Shown piece after piece: positions 57,017 through 64,000 of a DNA stretch of 64,000 nt (positions are counted from its first letter, which is position 1; each line of letters begins with the position of its first letter). The position numbers were made by a program, and so were the translations under genes. The DNA is taken from contig OY970276.1 in the NCBI GenBank assembly GCA_963715785.1, forward strand, positions 2,852,001 to 2,916,000, read 5' to 3'. This DNA comes from LD21 sp963715785. GTDB taxonomy: Bacteria; Bacteroidota; Bacteroidia; Bacteroidales; VadinHA17. The notes under the pieces were generated by a model that had not been told where the DNA came from, did no database searches, and worked only from the letters and a program-made list of their open reading frames with translations.

Positions 57017-59770
57017 ATGGAAATCAAGGAAATAAAGAACCGGCTTTCAATCTTAACAGTTCTTGGTCATTACCATCTTAAACCCGATAAGAACCACCGC
57101 CTATGCTGCCCCTTCCACAATGATAAAACGCCCAGCCTGCAGGTATACCGGGAGACCGGAACATGGACGTGCTTTAGCAGCAACTGCAGTGCAGGAAGTG
57201 GCGACCAGGTAGATTTTATAATGAGAAAGGAAGGCATTACCAAACACCAGGCAATCCTGAAGGCAAAGGATCTGATAGGAGATCCGGAAAGTTCCGGACC
57301 ACAAAAATCCAAACCTGCTCCGGATCTGAAACCGACATTAGAGCTTTCCCCGGATCAGCGAACGGAAATATTAACCGAAGCTTTCACGCACTTTGTCCGG
57401 AGTTTGAATGCGAAGCCAGAGAAAGCCATCAGTTATCTTGCATCCAGAAAGCTCGATTACAAGAAACTTGCAATTGGCTTCGATGCCGGAACACTCCATA
57501 AGATAAAAGAAACCGCCCCCAAGCAAAAGCAGCTCTACCTGCAGGCCGGATTATTGAAGCCCGATAAGTTCTCAAGAGAAAACAGCTTTTATACAAGGTT
57601 CAATGGATGTATCGTGTTCCCCCTGATGGATAAGACAAATAGTGTTGTAAGCTTATACGGCAGACACTCAGAGAAACCAGAGCATCACTATTTAGAGGGT
57701 GACCACAAAGGACTTTATCCTCATTACCCTGATCCGGGAACAACCAGGCTGATTTTAACCGAAGCCATCATTGATGCTGCCACACTACAGCAACTGCCGG
57801 AGATAACCAAAGACTATGCAATACTGGCACTATACGGGACCAACGGATTTACAGACGAGCATAGACAGGCTATTGCAGAACTGAAAGAACTTAGAGAGGT
57901 TATTTTATTCTTCGATGGCGATGAAGCCGGAGAGGAAGCTACAAAGCACATAGCAGGGGAGTTAAAGCAAATTAGTGAAAAGCTTATTATTACAGTAGTA
58001 GAAACACCCGAAGGCGAAGACGTGAACAGTCTTTTGCAGGGTCATGAGAGTGAAATATTTACCCACCTTCTTGAGAACCGAAAGCCCTTTATTCTTTCAA
58101 CTGAAAATCATTCAATTGAAAAAGAAAAAATGCAGGAACATGGACTAACTATAAACCCGGCAATACAAAACCAGCTGAAAGTAAGACCTGACTGCCTGGT
58201 TTATGAGACCGACAGGCTGCAGATAACTCTCTGGGGTGGCATCGAGATCCACTCCGTTAACCGGCTCAGGGTAACACTTCATATAAAGCTAAAGTCAAAT
58301 GAATATGCAAGCTTCCGTGACACGGCAGATCTTTACTCAAACAGCCAGAGCGACCGGCTTATAAAACAGGCAGCTGAGAAACTTGAGATAAGCAGTAGCA
58401 TTGTAACCGAAGCTATTACAGGACTGACAAAAGAACTGGAAATATACCGCTCAGGGAAGCGTGAAGAGAAACGAAAAGGAGAGCAAGTAAAGGAGCAGCA
58501 GGGCAAGGATCTGTTTAACCGCGATCAGATGCAGTCGGCAAAAGACTTTTTGAATCAGTCAGCGCTAACCGAAAACACCTATAAGCTTTTTGGAAGCCTC
58601 GGACTGATCGGCGAGCAGGATAATGCCACGCTTCTGTTTTTTATCTTCCTGACCAGGTTCTTTAAAAATCCCCTTCATGCCATCGTGATGGGCAGTACCG
58701 GCAGCGGCAAGACGTACCTTCTGCAGGGAGTAGCCGCCGCAGTACCAAGGCAGCATATCCATGTGACTACCAGTTTAAGCGAAAACACGCTTTATTATAC
58801 GCCCCAGGACTTTTTAAAACACAAGATCCTGCTACAGGAAGATCTTGACGGGGCATACAGTGCCTTGCTTCCCCTTCGGGAGCTGATGAGCAACCAGAGT
58901 ATAAGCCGCTTTAGCACCAAAACCAACAGCAGAACAGGTGACAGCAAACAGGTGTACCTCCATGTTGAAGGTCCCGTTTGTGTTGCCGGAGCAACCACAA
59001 AGGACAAAATCTATGAGGACAATGCTAACCGTAGTTTTTTGCTACAGATTGAAGAAAACCCACGTCACGAGGCAGAAGTATTGGAATACCAGGGAAAGAT
59101 AGCTGCAGGACAGGTAAACACTAAGAAATATGAAGGGAGCATCAATCTATTAAAAGCCTGTCAGCTTCTTATCGAGCCTGTGGAAGTGATCATCCCTTTT
59201 GCCCCGAAGCTGGAACTCTCTCCCCACGTTTTTAAGAAGATGCGTACAAAGAACCATTATTTAACCCTTATTAAAGCTGTGACACTCTGGAACCAGAAGC
59301 AGAGAAAAAGAACGACCGATCATGAAGGCAATATTTTTTTACTCTCCACTCTGGAAGATGTTGAGTGGGCAAACTACCTGTGCCGGGATGCGCTGCTTCG
59401 TAAATCAGATGAGCTTGGAGGTAAGACCCGGAACTTTTTTGAAAGTCTGAAAGAGCTTATAAAAGAGTGGAACGTGAAAACTTTTTATGCAAAGGAGATC
59501 CGACGTCATTACCGCATGCACCCGATGGAGCTGCAAAGACGTTTAAACGAGCTGGAAGCAAGGGGGCTCTTGCGTTGCGTAAGCCGTAGCAACAAGCCCG
59601 GCAATGAATACGAAATCATGATCTGGAATGATTATGAGCAGTTGAGATCCGGCATTGATATCATGGGTGCGATCTTAGAGAATCTGAAAAAAGATATAGG
59701 GGAACCTTCACATGACCTTCACACGACCTTCACAAACCCAGGTGTGAAGGTGGAAACTGCTACCAGTTAA
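57017..59770 (+). CDS. Mobile-element primase: CHC2 zinc finger, Toprim and P-loop ATPase
   Basis: 917 residues. Zinc finger C31-x2-H34...C52-x4-C57 (CPFHNDKT, CFSSNC). Toprim follows with LTEAIIDAATL (about 245) and ILFFDGDEAGEEA (about 295-305). A linker leads to a P-loop ATPase with Walker A GSTGSGKT at 559-566 and an acidic LLQEDLDGA segment like Walker B, then a winged-helix-like C terminus (MELQRRLNELEARGL). This is a fused primase and helicase-type motor, as found on Bacteroidota integrative or plasmid-like elements. It probably starts replication of the element. Divergent from XRE; two recombinase genes follow. Confidence 0.85.
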   Translation: MEIKEIKNRLSILTVLGHYHLKPDKNHRLCCPFHNDKTPSLQVYRETGTWTCFSSNCSAGSGDQVDFIMRKEGITKHQAILKAKDLIGDPESSGPQKSKPAPDLKPTLELSPDQRTEILTEAFTHFVRSLNAKPEKAISYLASRKLDYKKLAIGFDAGTLHKIKETAPKQKQLYLQAGLLKPDKFSRENSFYTRFNGCIVFPLMDKTNSVVSLYGRHSEKPEHHYLEGDHKGLYPHYPDPGTTRLILTEAIIDAATLQQLPEITKDYAILALYGTNGFTDEHRQAIAELKELREVILFFDGDEAGEEATKHIAGELKQISEKLIITVVETPEGEDVNSLLQGHESEIFTHLLENRKPFILSTENHSIEKEKMQEHGLTINPAIQNQLKVRPDCLVYETDRLQITLWGGIEIHSVNRLRVTLHIKLKSNEYASFRDTADLYSNSQSDRLIKQAAEKLEISSSIVTEAITGLTKELEIYRSGKREEKRKGEQVKEQQGKDLFNRDQMQSAKDFLNQSALTENTYKLFGSLGLIGEQDNATLLFFIFLTRFFKNPLHAIVMGSTGSGKTYLLQGVAAAVPRQHIHVTTSLSENTLYYTPQDFLKHKILLQEDLDGAYSALLPLRELMSNQSISRFSTKTNSRTGDSKQVYLHVEGPVCVAGATTKDKIYEDNANRSFLLQIEENPRHEAEVLEYQGKIAAGQVNTKKYEGSINLLKACQLLIEPVEVIIPFAPKLELSPHVFKKMRTKNHYLTLIKAVTLWNQKQRKRTTDHEGNIFLLSTLEDVEWANYLCRDALLRKSDELGGKTRNFFESLKELIKEWNVKTFYAKEIRRHYRMHPMELQRRLNELEARGLLRCVSRSNKPGNEYEIMIWNDYEQLRSGIDIMGAILENLKKDIGEPSHDLHTTFTNPGVKVETATS

Positions 59771-59861
59771 AGGATACAGACGTTTTTAAGTGAACCTTCA
59801 CAACCTTCACAGGAGGGACAAGCAGCACACTTTTTTTATTTTCAACTGAAGAACCTTTTAA

Positions 59862-60815
59862 ATGAATCCTAAAGAGCTTATCAGCAGGCAGTTTATAGAT
59901 CTTGAAGCTGGTTTTATAGGCTGGCTCAGAACTCTTGGCTACAGCGAAGCTACCATAGCCACCCGGAAACGAAACATAAAAGAGTTTTTACTCTACCTGG
60001 AACGCTCAGGTATCAGCGCCATGGATCAGGCTGCAGGAGATAAGACAAAAGGTTTTGTGAGATACCTCAGGAGACGTGAAAATAAGCTCTCCGGAAGTGG
60101 CCTGATGAATGCAAGTATAAATGTCGCAGTAAGCTCTGCAAACAAGTTCTTTGAATACTTACGTCAATCCGGAAATGTAACTCAGATCCCGGATAGTCTT
60201 CAGTACATGGAAGAGCAATATAAACCAAGGGTAGTACTGACACTTCAGGAAATCAGTTTGCTCTATGAAGCAACCTACATGCAAAAATGGTTTGCCAGGG
60301 CAGAAACTAAAGAGTATCAAAAAGCCATACAACAGCGGGACCGGGCAATGCTAGGAATTTATTACGGTTGTGGACTGAGAAAGAGTGAAGGCACAAGTCT
60401 GACGGTAAGAGACATATTAACTGAAAGGAAGCTAATCTTTGTAAGTAAAGGCAAAGGCTGCAAAGAAAGGTATGTCCCGGTAACAGATGGCAATCTTCAT
60501 TACCTCACTGAATATTTACAGGATGGTCGGAATCTTTTACTTGACAGGAGCCAGGGCGGGACAGAATCCTTTTTTATCAATCAGTTCGGTGGCAGCTGCA
60601 GCAACCAGGCATTATCCTCGAGGCTCGACAGGCTTGTAAAAAACAGTGGCAGCGCGGGACTGCAGAGTAAGAATCCGTCACTTCACACCCTGCGTCACTC
60701 GATAGCAACACACCTGCTGCAGTTAGGGATGGAAATAGAGATGATCCAGAAGTTCCTTGGTCATGCAAGTCTTGAGAGCACTCAGATATATACCCACCTT
60801 GCCAATGAGTTTTAA
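59862..60815 (+). CDS. Tyrosine recombinase 1 (catalytically complete)
   Basis: 317 residues. N-terminal SAM-like DNA-binding domain (GWLRTLGYSEATIATRKRN). Catalytic residues all present: Arg173 (GCGLRKSEG), His275-x-x-Arg278 (HTLRHS), His301 (FLGHASL), Tyr310 (QIYTH). It would cut and rejoin DNA at the element's attachment sites. 91 bp after the primase gene, and its last 11 bp overlap the second recombinase gene, so the two are co-translated. Confidence 0.92.
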   Translation: MNPKELISRQFIDLEAGFIGWLRTLGYSEATIATRKRNIKEFLLYLERSGISAMDQAAGDKTKGFVRYLRRRENKLSGSGLMNASINVAVSSANKFFEYLRQSGNVTQIPDSLQYMEEQYKPRVVLTLQEISLLYEATYMQKWFARAETKEYQKAIQQRDRAMLGIYYGCGLRKSEGTSLTVRDILTERKLIFVSKGKGCKERYVPVTDGNLHYLTEYLQDGRNLLLDRSQGGTESFFINQFGGSCSNQALSSRLDRLVKNSGSAGLQSKNPSLHTLRHSIATHLLQLGMEIEMIQKFLGHASLESTQIYTHLANEF

Positions 60816-61692
60816 TGAATACCGGCAAAAGAAAGGGTACTCAGAAAAGAGCATCAAAGTGCAGGACAGCCATGTTAACTCATTTAAAAACTGGTGCACT
60901 AAGCAAAACATAAATCCTGGCGATATCACCTATAGCCAGACTCTACAGTTTATTGATATTGAAAGAGATAGAGGCATTGAAAAACAAAGCATCATAAGAG
61001 AAATCAACTCCATACGGATTTACTTCGATTACCTCTTGGAATCCGGAGACATCAAACAGAACGTTATTAAACGTATCAGGCTAAGGCAAGGGGGTAAAAA
61101 GGTTCTCCCGGAAATATTATCCCCTCTGCAGTTCGAGAAGATCTACCAGAATTTTAGTAATCTCCCGGAGTGGAACCATGGGACAGCAGTTGCAAAGCTA
61201 TTGCATCAGCGTAACACGGTGATCTTAGGACTAATGATTTACCAAGGACTGGACAGCGGGGAGATCGCCAGACTTGAGACTAGCAATGTGAATTTAAGCG
61301 AGGGTAAAATATATATCCCATCAGGCAGGAACAGCAACTCAAGAACACTGAAACTACAATCAAATCAGATCTTACCAATTAAAACCTACCTTGAAGAAAC
61401 CCGCCTGGAGCTTCTTGAAAAACGGAACCTGCAATCGTCATATCTCTTTCCATCGAAGAAATCCAGCGACATGATCTGTAAGATAGTTGAAGCAGTGAAG
61501 AAGATCCACACGGAAATTAGAGACAGTCGCCAAATCCGGGCAAGTGCAATAATGAACTGGCTCAAAACAAACAATATCCGGCAAGTGCAATATATGGCTG
61601 GTCATAAGAGCATCAGGAGCACTGAAAGTTATCGTAGTCAGGATCTGACGGACCTGGCAAAGCAACTGGAACTGTTCCATCCGCTTAGATAA
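60805..61692 (+). CDS. Tyrosine recombinase 2 (altered catalytic residues)
   Basis: 295 residues from ATG 60805 (MSFNEYRQKKG); an in-frame extension to 60757 lies inside recombinase 1 and is rejected. The fold is a phage-integrase type: N-terminal helix domain, then IYQGLDSGEIARLE, RQIRASAIMNWL, YMAGHKSIRSTESYR. The first catalytic Arg is Asp150 here, and the H of H-x-x-R is Arg242; Arg245, His267 and Tyr276 remain. It probably works as a partner of recombinase 1 or binds DNA structurally (inference). Confidence 0.82.
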   Translation: MSFNEYRQKKGYSEKSIKVQDSHVNSFKNWCTKQNINPGDITYSQTLQFIDIERDRGIEKQSIIREINSIRIYFDYLLESGDIKQNVIKRIRLRQGGKKVLPEILSPLQFEKIYQNFSNLPEWNHGTAVAKLLHQRNTVILGLMIYQGLDSGEIARLETSNVNLSEGKIYIPSGRNSNSRTLKLQSNQILPIKTYLEETRLELLEKRNLQSSYLFPSKKSSDMICKIVEAVKKIHTEIRDSRQIRASAIMNWLKTNNIRQVQYMAGHKSIRSTESYRSQDLTDLAKQLELFHPLR

Positions 61693-61705
61693 CGAGCCCA
61701 CGCAA

Positions 61706-61742
61706 CTCCCAAAAATCTTCCATGCTCCCGCATTTTTGGGAG
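61706..61742. repeat. 11-bp inverted repeat behind the recombinases
   Basis: CTCCCAAAAAT (61706-61716) and ATTTTTGGGAG (61732-61742), perfect, 15-bp spacer. It may end the recombinase transcript or be an attachment site. The next 150 bp are GC-richer than the surroundings, with no gene accepted. Confidence 0.55.
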
Positions 61743-61902
61743 CTGCTCCCCGGGGCTTTGCCCTTCTGGCTTATTTTTTGTCATGCTTTTTGTACCAACG
61801 CACATGCGGCACATTGCCCACGCCTGCGGCGGGATCAAAGAGCCGCTCCGTCCCTGCAAACAAAAAGACATGGCCAAAAAATAATCCCCAAAGCTATATT
61901 AA

Positions 61903-61969
61903 CATAATGCGGCATTATAGGCACAGCCGCACAGATCCACCACTTAAAAACCAAAGCTGCCCTATAATG
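61903..61969. repeat. Clustered TATAATG-type inverted repeats
   Basis: ATAATGC-G-GCATTAT (61904-61918) is a perfect palindrome with 1-base centre. CATTATAGG (61913-61921) and CCTATAATG (61961-61969) form a 9-bp inverted repeat. The arrangement resembles recombinase-arm sites or iterons. Confidence 0.5.
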
Positions 61970-62026
61970 TGACACTATGTTAAATAGCCGCTCGGCCACC
62001 GAACCACTGACCGGACACAGTCTTAA

Positions 62027-62194
62027 AACTTTGGCTTAGTGAAGGTAGCTTCCGCCATCGCGCAGTCAAGGTTAAAATGAATTTTGGAATATTTTTTTGA
62101 TGGCTGTTTTTTATTTTCAATTGAATCAAAAAAATATCCCAAAAACCTTGACACTTCCCCTCGCTCTCGCTGGGTCTGTATCTAAGCCAAAGTT
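62027..62194. repeat. Nested long inverted repeat, candidate attachment site or origin
   Basis: Outer arms AACTTTGGCTTAG (62027-62039) and CTAAGCCAAAGTT (62182-62194) are perfect. Inner arms run 62065-62100 and 62126-62152: GTCAAGGTT plus TTTGG-A/G-ATATTTTTTTGA against the reverse complement, with a 9-base bulge in the left arm. Together a 168-bp cruciform-capable structure between the recombinases and the orphan tip. Confidence 0.6.
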
Positions 62195-62290
62195 AAGCCA
62201 TACTTTAAAGTTTAAATGAGCCATTTCCACAAAGAAAAAACCGGCATCGAGAGAAGACTTTTTTCTTTCAATTGAAAAAGAAAATTTTGT

Positions 62291-62298
62291 ATCTTGCA
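62291..62298 (+). promoter_or_regulatory. Weak candidate promoter of the orphan tip
   Basis: TATCTTGC resembles TAnnTTTG; no clear -33 TTTG lies 19-20 bp upstream (TTTC instead). It is 122 bp before the GTG at 62413. Confidence 0.25.
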
Positions 62299-62384
62299 TG
62301 TAATAGAGTTCTTTGAAAAAAAGCCAGGGACCTGGTCATTGAAAAGTTGAAGTCCTGATATAAAAATGAGTTTTACTGGTATAG

Positions 62385-62399
62385 TTATTGCCTGAATAA
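62385..62399 (+). repeat. RHS-core microhomology block, orphan copy
   Basis: Identical to 55254-55268 (TTATTGCCTGAATAA) with CCACT also shared one base later. The frame is open from 62359, so the RHS core remnant (YCLNNPLIYVDQNGEF) is read in frame with the orphan tip. Confidence 0.75.
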
Positions 62400-62412
62400 T
62401 CCACTAATTTAT

Positions 62413-63285
62413 GTGGATCAAAACGGGGAGTTTTGGCATATCATTATTGGAGCTGTCATAGGAGGGATTATTAATACTGCTACTCACTGGGATAAGATAG
62501 ACAATTTCTGGGATGGAGTTGCAGCTTTTGGAATTGGAGCCGCTGCCGGCGCTGTCGGTGCAGCCACAGGTGGTGCAGCATTTGCTGCAGCAGGAGGAGC
62601 AGCAGGAGGAGCGGGTGGATTTTTAGCTGGGTTTGCAGGAGGATCTGTAGGAGCTGCTTATTCAATGCCAATACTGAGCACTGGGAACTCTGCATATTTT
62701 GGAGATCCGATGATGACCCCGGGACAATATGCAGCAGGAATACTAACCGGAGGTTTACTTGGAGGAACTATTAATGGTGGTATTGCTTTACTAAAAGGGA
62801 ACCCTTTTTTAACAGGAACTCCCAAACCAGCCCTAAGCAATTGGCAAAGCCCTGCTTTGAGCGTTGATAGGTCTGACGTAAAGTTGAATTTGGATGGCAT
62901 GAGGCCGGAAATTAAGTCGATATCGATGCCGGATGATGGTATTTATTATTTTGATAACGCCAAGAGTGCTTTAAAGTATAGTGATGATATTGTAACAGAA
63001 ATTGTTCGAGATCCAAATTTCAGGAGTAATTTGATTTCTACTTCAGGCATAAATCCCGGAACCGCAACTCATGCCCATCACGTTTTTCCCTTAGAATATG
63101 CTTTGAAATTTCAAAATGCGGGGATCAACTCAAATAGTTATGGAGCTTGGTGGGCTCCTGGGCATTTAAGTAATGCAAGTCAATACAACCAGGCTTGGGG
63201 TGCATTTTTCCGGGCAAATCCAGGAGCTGCCCAGGCAGAAATTTTTAGAGAAGCAATTAGGTTAAAGTATTTCTTTGGCTATTAA
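62413..63285 (+). CDS. Orphan RHS tip with HNH-like toxin domain
   Basis: 290 residues from GTG 62413; the frame is open back to 62359 and encodes the end of an RHS core, so no true start may exist. Gly/Ala-rich linker (about 25-110) and then ALSNWQSPALS and LDGMRPEIK, as in the parental protein. Beyond that (about 165-290) the sequence is unrelated: THAHHVFPLEYALKFQNAGI, GHLSNASQYNQAWGAFF, ending LKYFFGY. The HHVFP with later His and Asn fits an AHH/HNH-type nuclease toxin (family resemblance, not proven). It lacks signal peptide, YD shell and core, so it looks like a silent spare tip. Confidence 0.75.
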   Translation: MDQNGEFWHIIIGAVIGGIINTATHWDKIDNFWDGVAAFGIGAAAGAVGAATGGAAFAAAGGAAGGAGGFLAGFAGGSVGAAYSMPILSTGNSAYFGDPMMTPGQYAAGILTGGLLGGTINGGIALLKGNPFLTGTPKPALSNWQSPALSVDRSDVKLNLDGMRPEIKSISMPDDGIYYFDNAKSALKYSDDIVTEIVRDPNFRSNLISTSGINPGTATHAHHVFPLEYALKFQNAGINSNSYGAWWAPGHLSNASQYNQAWGAFFRANPGAAQAEIFREAIRLKYFFGY

Positions 63286-63296
63286 TTAAATGTAAA

Positions 63297-63854
63297 ATGT
63301 TGCATACAGATTTTTATGTTTTATCAGATAAGTTTTCTCGTGGGGCTTTAACTTTAGTTCCAAAGTTAAATGCAGATTTTTATAAGGTTTTCAGAAGTGA
63401 ATATATCCCAGAATATGTTGTAGAGTGCATGCCGAGCCTAGGGTCAAAGGCTTTTGATTTTTTGAATTCCGGGTATGCCGGTCTTTACCTGGTTTCAGAA
63501 AAGATAATTGAATTGTTTAAGAATAATGCTATAAGCGGATGGAGCAGTATACCTGTGAGAATAAAGGCTTATGAGGGATATAATTATTATATTCTAACGG
63601 TTATAGGACGATGTTCCGAGATTGACTACGAAAAAAGCGAGTCATTTATTAAAGCCCCTTTCACACCAACAGGAAAGCCTATAGAAGCTAAGAGAGGTCT
63701 CAATTTTGACTTGAATAGCTGGGATGGTTCAGATGTTTTTACACCGGAGAAATCAATGTTTACGTTTGTTACAGAAAAAGTAGAGAAACTTCTTTCTAAG
63801 AATAAAGCAACAAACGTCATCATTGAGAATATTACTAAGTTTGAAATATTATAA
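63297..63854 (+). CDS. Putative immunity protein of the orphan tip
   Basis: 185 residues, cytosolic, starting 11 bp behind the orphan tip. It contains FYVLSDKFSRGALTLVPKL, an LNSWDGSDVFTPEKS segment and TEKVEKLLSKN. The WDGSD segment is reminiscent of DUF1629/Imm11-type immunity proteins, with low certainty. It is unrelated to the 56189 immunity protein, as expected for a different toxin. Confidence 0.6.
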   Translation: MLHTDFYVLSDKFSRGALTLVPKLNADFYKVFRSEYIPEYVVECMPSLGSKAFDFLNSGYAGLYLVSEKIIELFKNNAISGWSSIPVRIKAYEGYNYYILTVIGRCSEIDYEKSESFIKAPFTPTGKPIEAKRGLNFDLNSWDGSDVFTPEKSMFTFVTEKVEKLLSKNKATNVIIENITKFEIL

Positions 63855-63863
63855 GTTAAAGCA

Positions 63864-63889
63864 AAAAGCCTCGGAGTTCCGGGGCTTTT
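63864..63889. terminator. Bidirectional terminator behind immunity gene 2
   Basis: AAAAGCCTCGG (63864-63874), loop AGTT, CCGGGGCTTTT (63879-63889). The stem is identical to 56496-56521; only the loop differs. Confidence 0.82.
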
Positions 63890-63894
63890 AGATT

Positions 63895-64000
63895 TTATAG
63901 CGCAAGCTGTTTAATCTTTCCCTTTGTAATAAAGGCATCGATAAGCTTTTTAATAACAGTACGGTCGTCCTCGTTCATCTGTTCCACCGCTTTAAATTGT
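63895..64000 (-). CDS. Second XRE-family regulator, C-terminal part only (runs off the window)
   Basis: The minus-strand frame reads to the stop at 63895: EQMNEDDRTVIKKLIDAF then GKIKQLAL. It aligns with the C-terminal tail of the XRE regulator at 56525 (QLDAEDKQTIFRLIEKM) and has the same place: convergent, 5 bp behind an identical-stem terminator. It is diverged, not a copy. The HTH part lies beyond 64000. Confidence 0.65.
   Translation of the reverse strand, partial: QFKAVEQMNEDDRTVIKKLIDAFITKGKIKQLAL

Noticed and set aside
61638..61972. Short frames in the GC-richer stretch behind the recombinases
   Set aside because: Cys/Arg/His-rich composition, overlapping frames on both strands, no ribosome binding site or motif; read as non-coding repeat DNA.
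58108..62286. 18-bp match TTCAATTGAAAAAGAAAA between the primase gene and the region before the orphan tip
   Set aside because: AT-rich, low-complexity sequence; chance similarity is likely in this composition.
1..64000. CRISPR array, rRNA operon or classical insertion sequence
   Set aside because: No regularly spaced repeats, no rRNA signatures and no transposase reading frame were found.

Overview
The window comes from a member of the Bacteroidota, probably of the Bacteroidales or a near relative. The evidence is a PorT-type protein of the type IX secretion system (T9SS) beside ubiE, a T9SS C-terminal sorting domain, promoters of the TTTG-N19/20-TAnnTTTG type, DUF3467 directly behind rpoC, the cluster rpsU-xer-hpf-tRNA-tuf-secE-nusG-rplKAJL-rpoBC, and frequent TTG starts. 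No rRNA gene or CRISPR array was seen.

Layout. (1) 1-27.2 kb is ordinary chromosome with intact genes: a GT-C/TPR membrane protein, a carbon-nitrogen hydrolase, a minus-strand sugar-catabolism operon (TIM-barrel isomerase, MFS permease, Gfo/Idh oxidoreductase), a large BNR-repeat exported protein, a nitroreductase, an SDR, ubiE-porT-FAD dehydrogenase, a ClC channel, a LytTR regulator, a four-gene redox/membrane operon (DsbD-like, NapH-like ferredoxin, EF-hand-like protein, ICMT-like methyltransferase), an MFS permease, a TrmH methyltransferase, an Omp85 protein and a helix-hairpin-helix protein. (2) 27.5-42.7 kb is the translation/transcription supercluster with five tRNAs, ending in a strong terminator. 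About 21 single-base indels, mostly insertions, break xer, nusG, rpoB, rpoC, the DUF3467 gene and, at 43.9 kb, a Rossmann protein gene. Restoring single bases gives family-typical lengths, so sequence or assembly error is the likeliest cause. (3) 43.3-46.2 kb is a compact operon of a DUF2520-like protein, kdsC, a UbiA-type prenyltransferase and maf.

(4) 47.0-64.0 kb is the accessory region and the most interesting part. A small T9SS-sorted protein precedes an 8.6-kb gene for an exported toxin-complex-like protein: Ig-like repeats, an SpvB domain, a seven-blade FG-GAP propeller, a TcdB-type middle, YD repeats, an RHS core and a C-terminal toxin tip. A small putative immunity gene follows. Behind it lies a mobile module: a divergent XRE regulator, a CHC2/Toprim primase fused to a P-loop ATPase, two overlapping tyrosine recombinases (the second with altered catalytic residues) and a non-coding stretch rich in inverted repeats. 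Next comes an orphan RHS tip that starts inside the RHS core motif, keeps the same pre-toxin linker, and then switches to a different HNH-like toxin with its own immunity gene. The same hairpin terminator and another minus-strand XRE gene follow, running off the window end. The unit [tip - immunity - terminator - XRE ...] therefore repeats. I infer a mobile-element-driven array of exchangeable RHS tip/immunity cassettes.

Smaller curiosities are two tandem fragments of the tRNA-Gly 5' half with a TCCCGATAGCTATCGGGA palindrome in the D-loop, a related palindrome inside a CTTTGCG-type repeat at 27.2 kb, and base mismatches in several tRNA stems.
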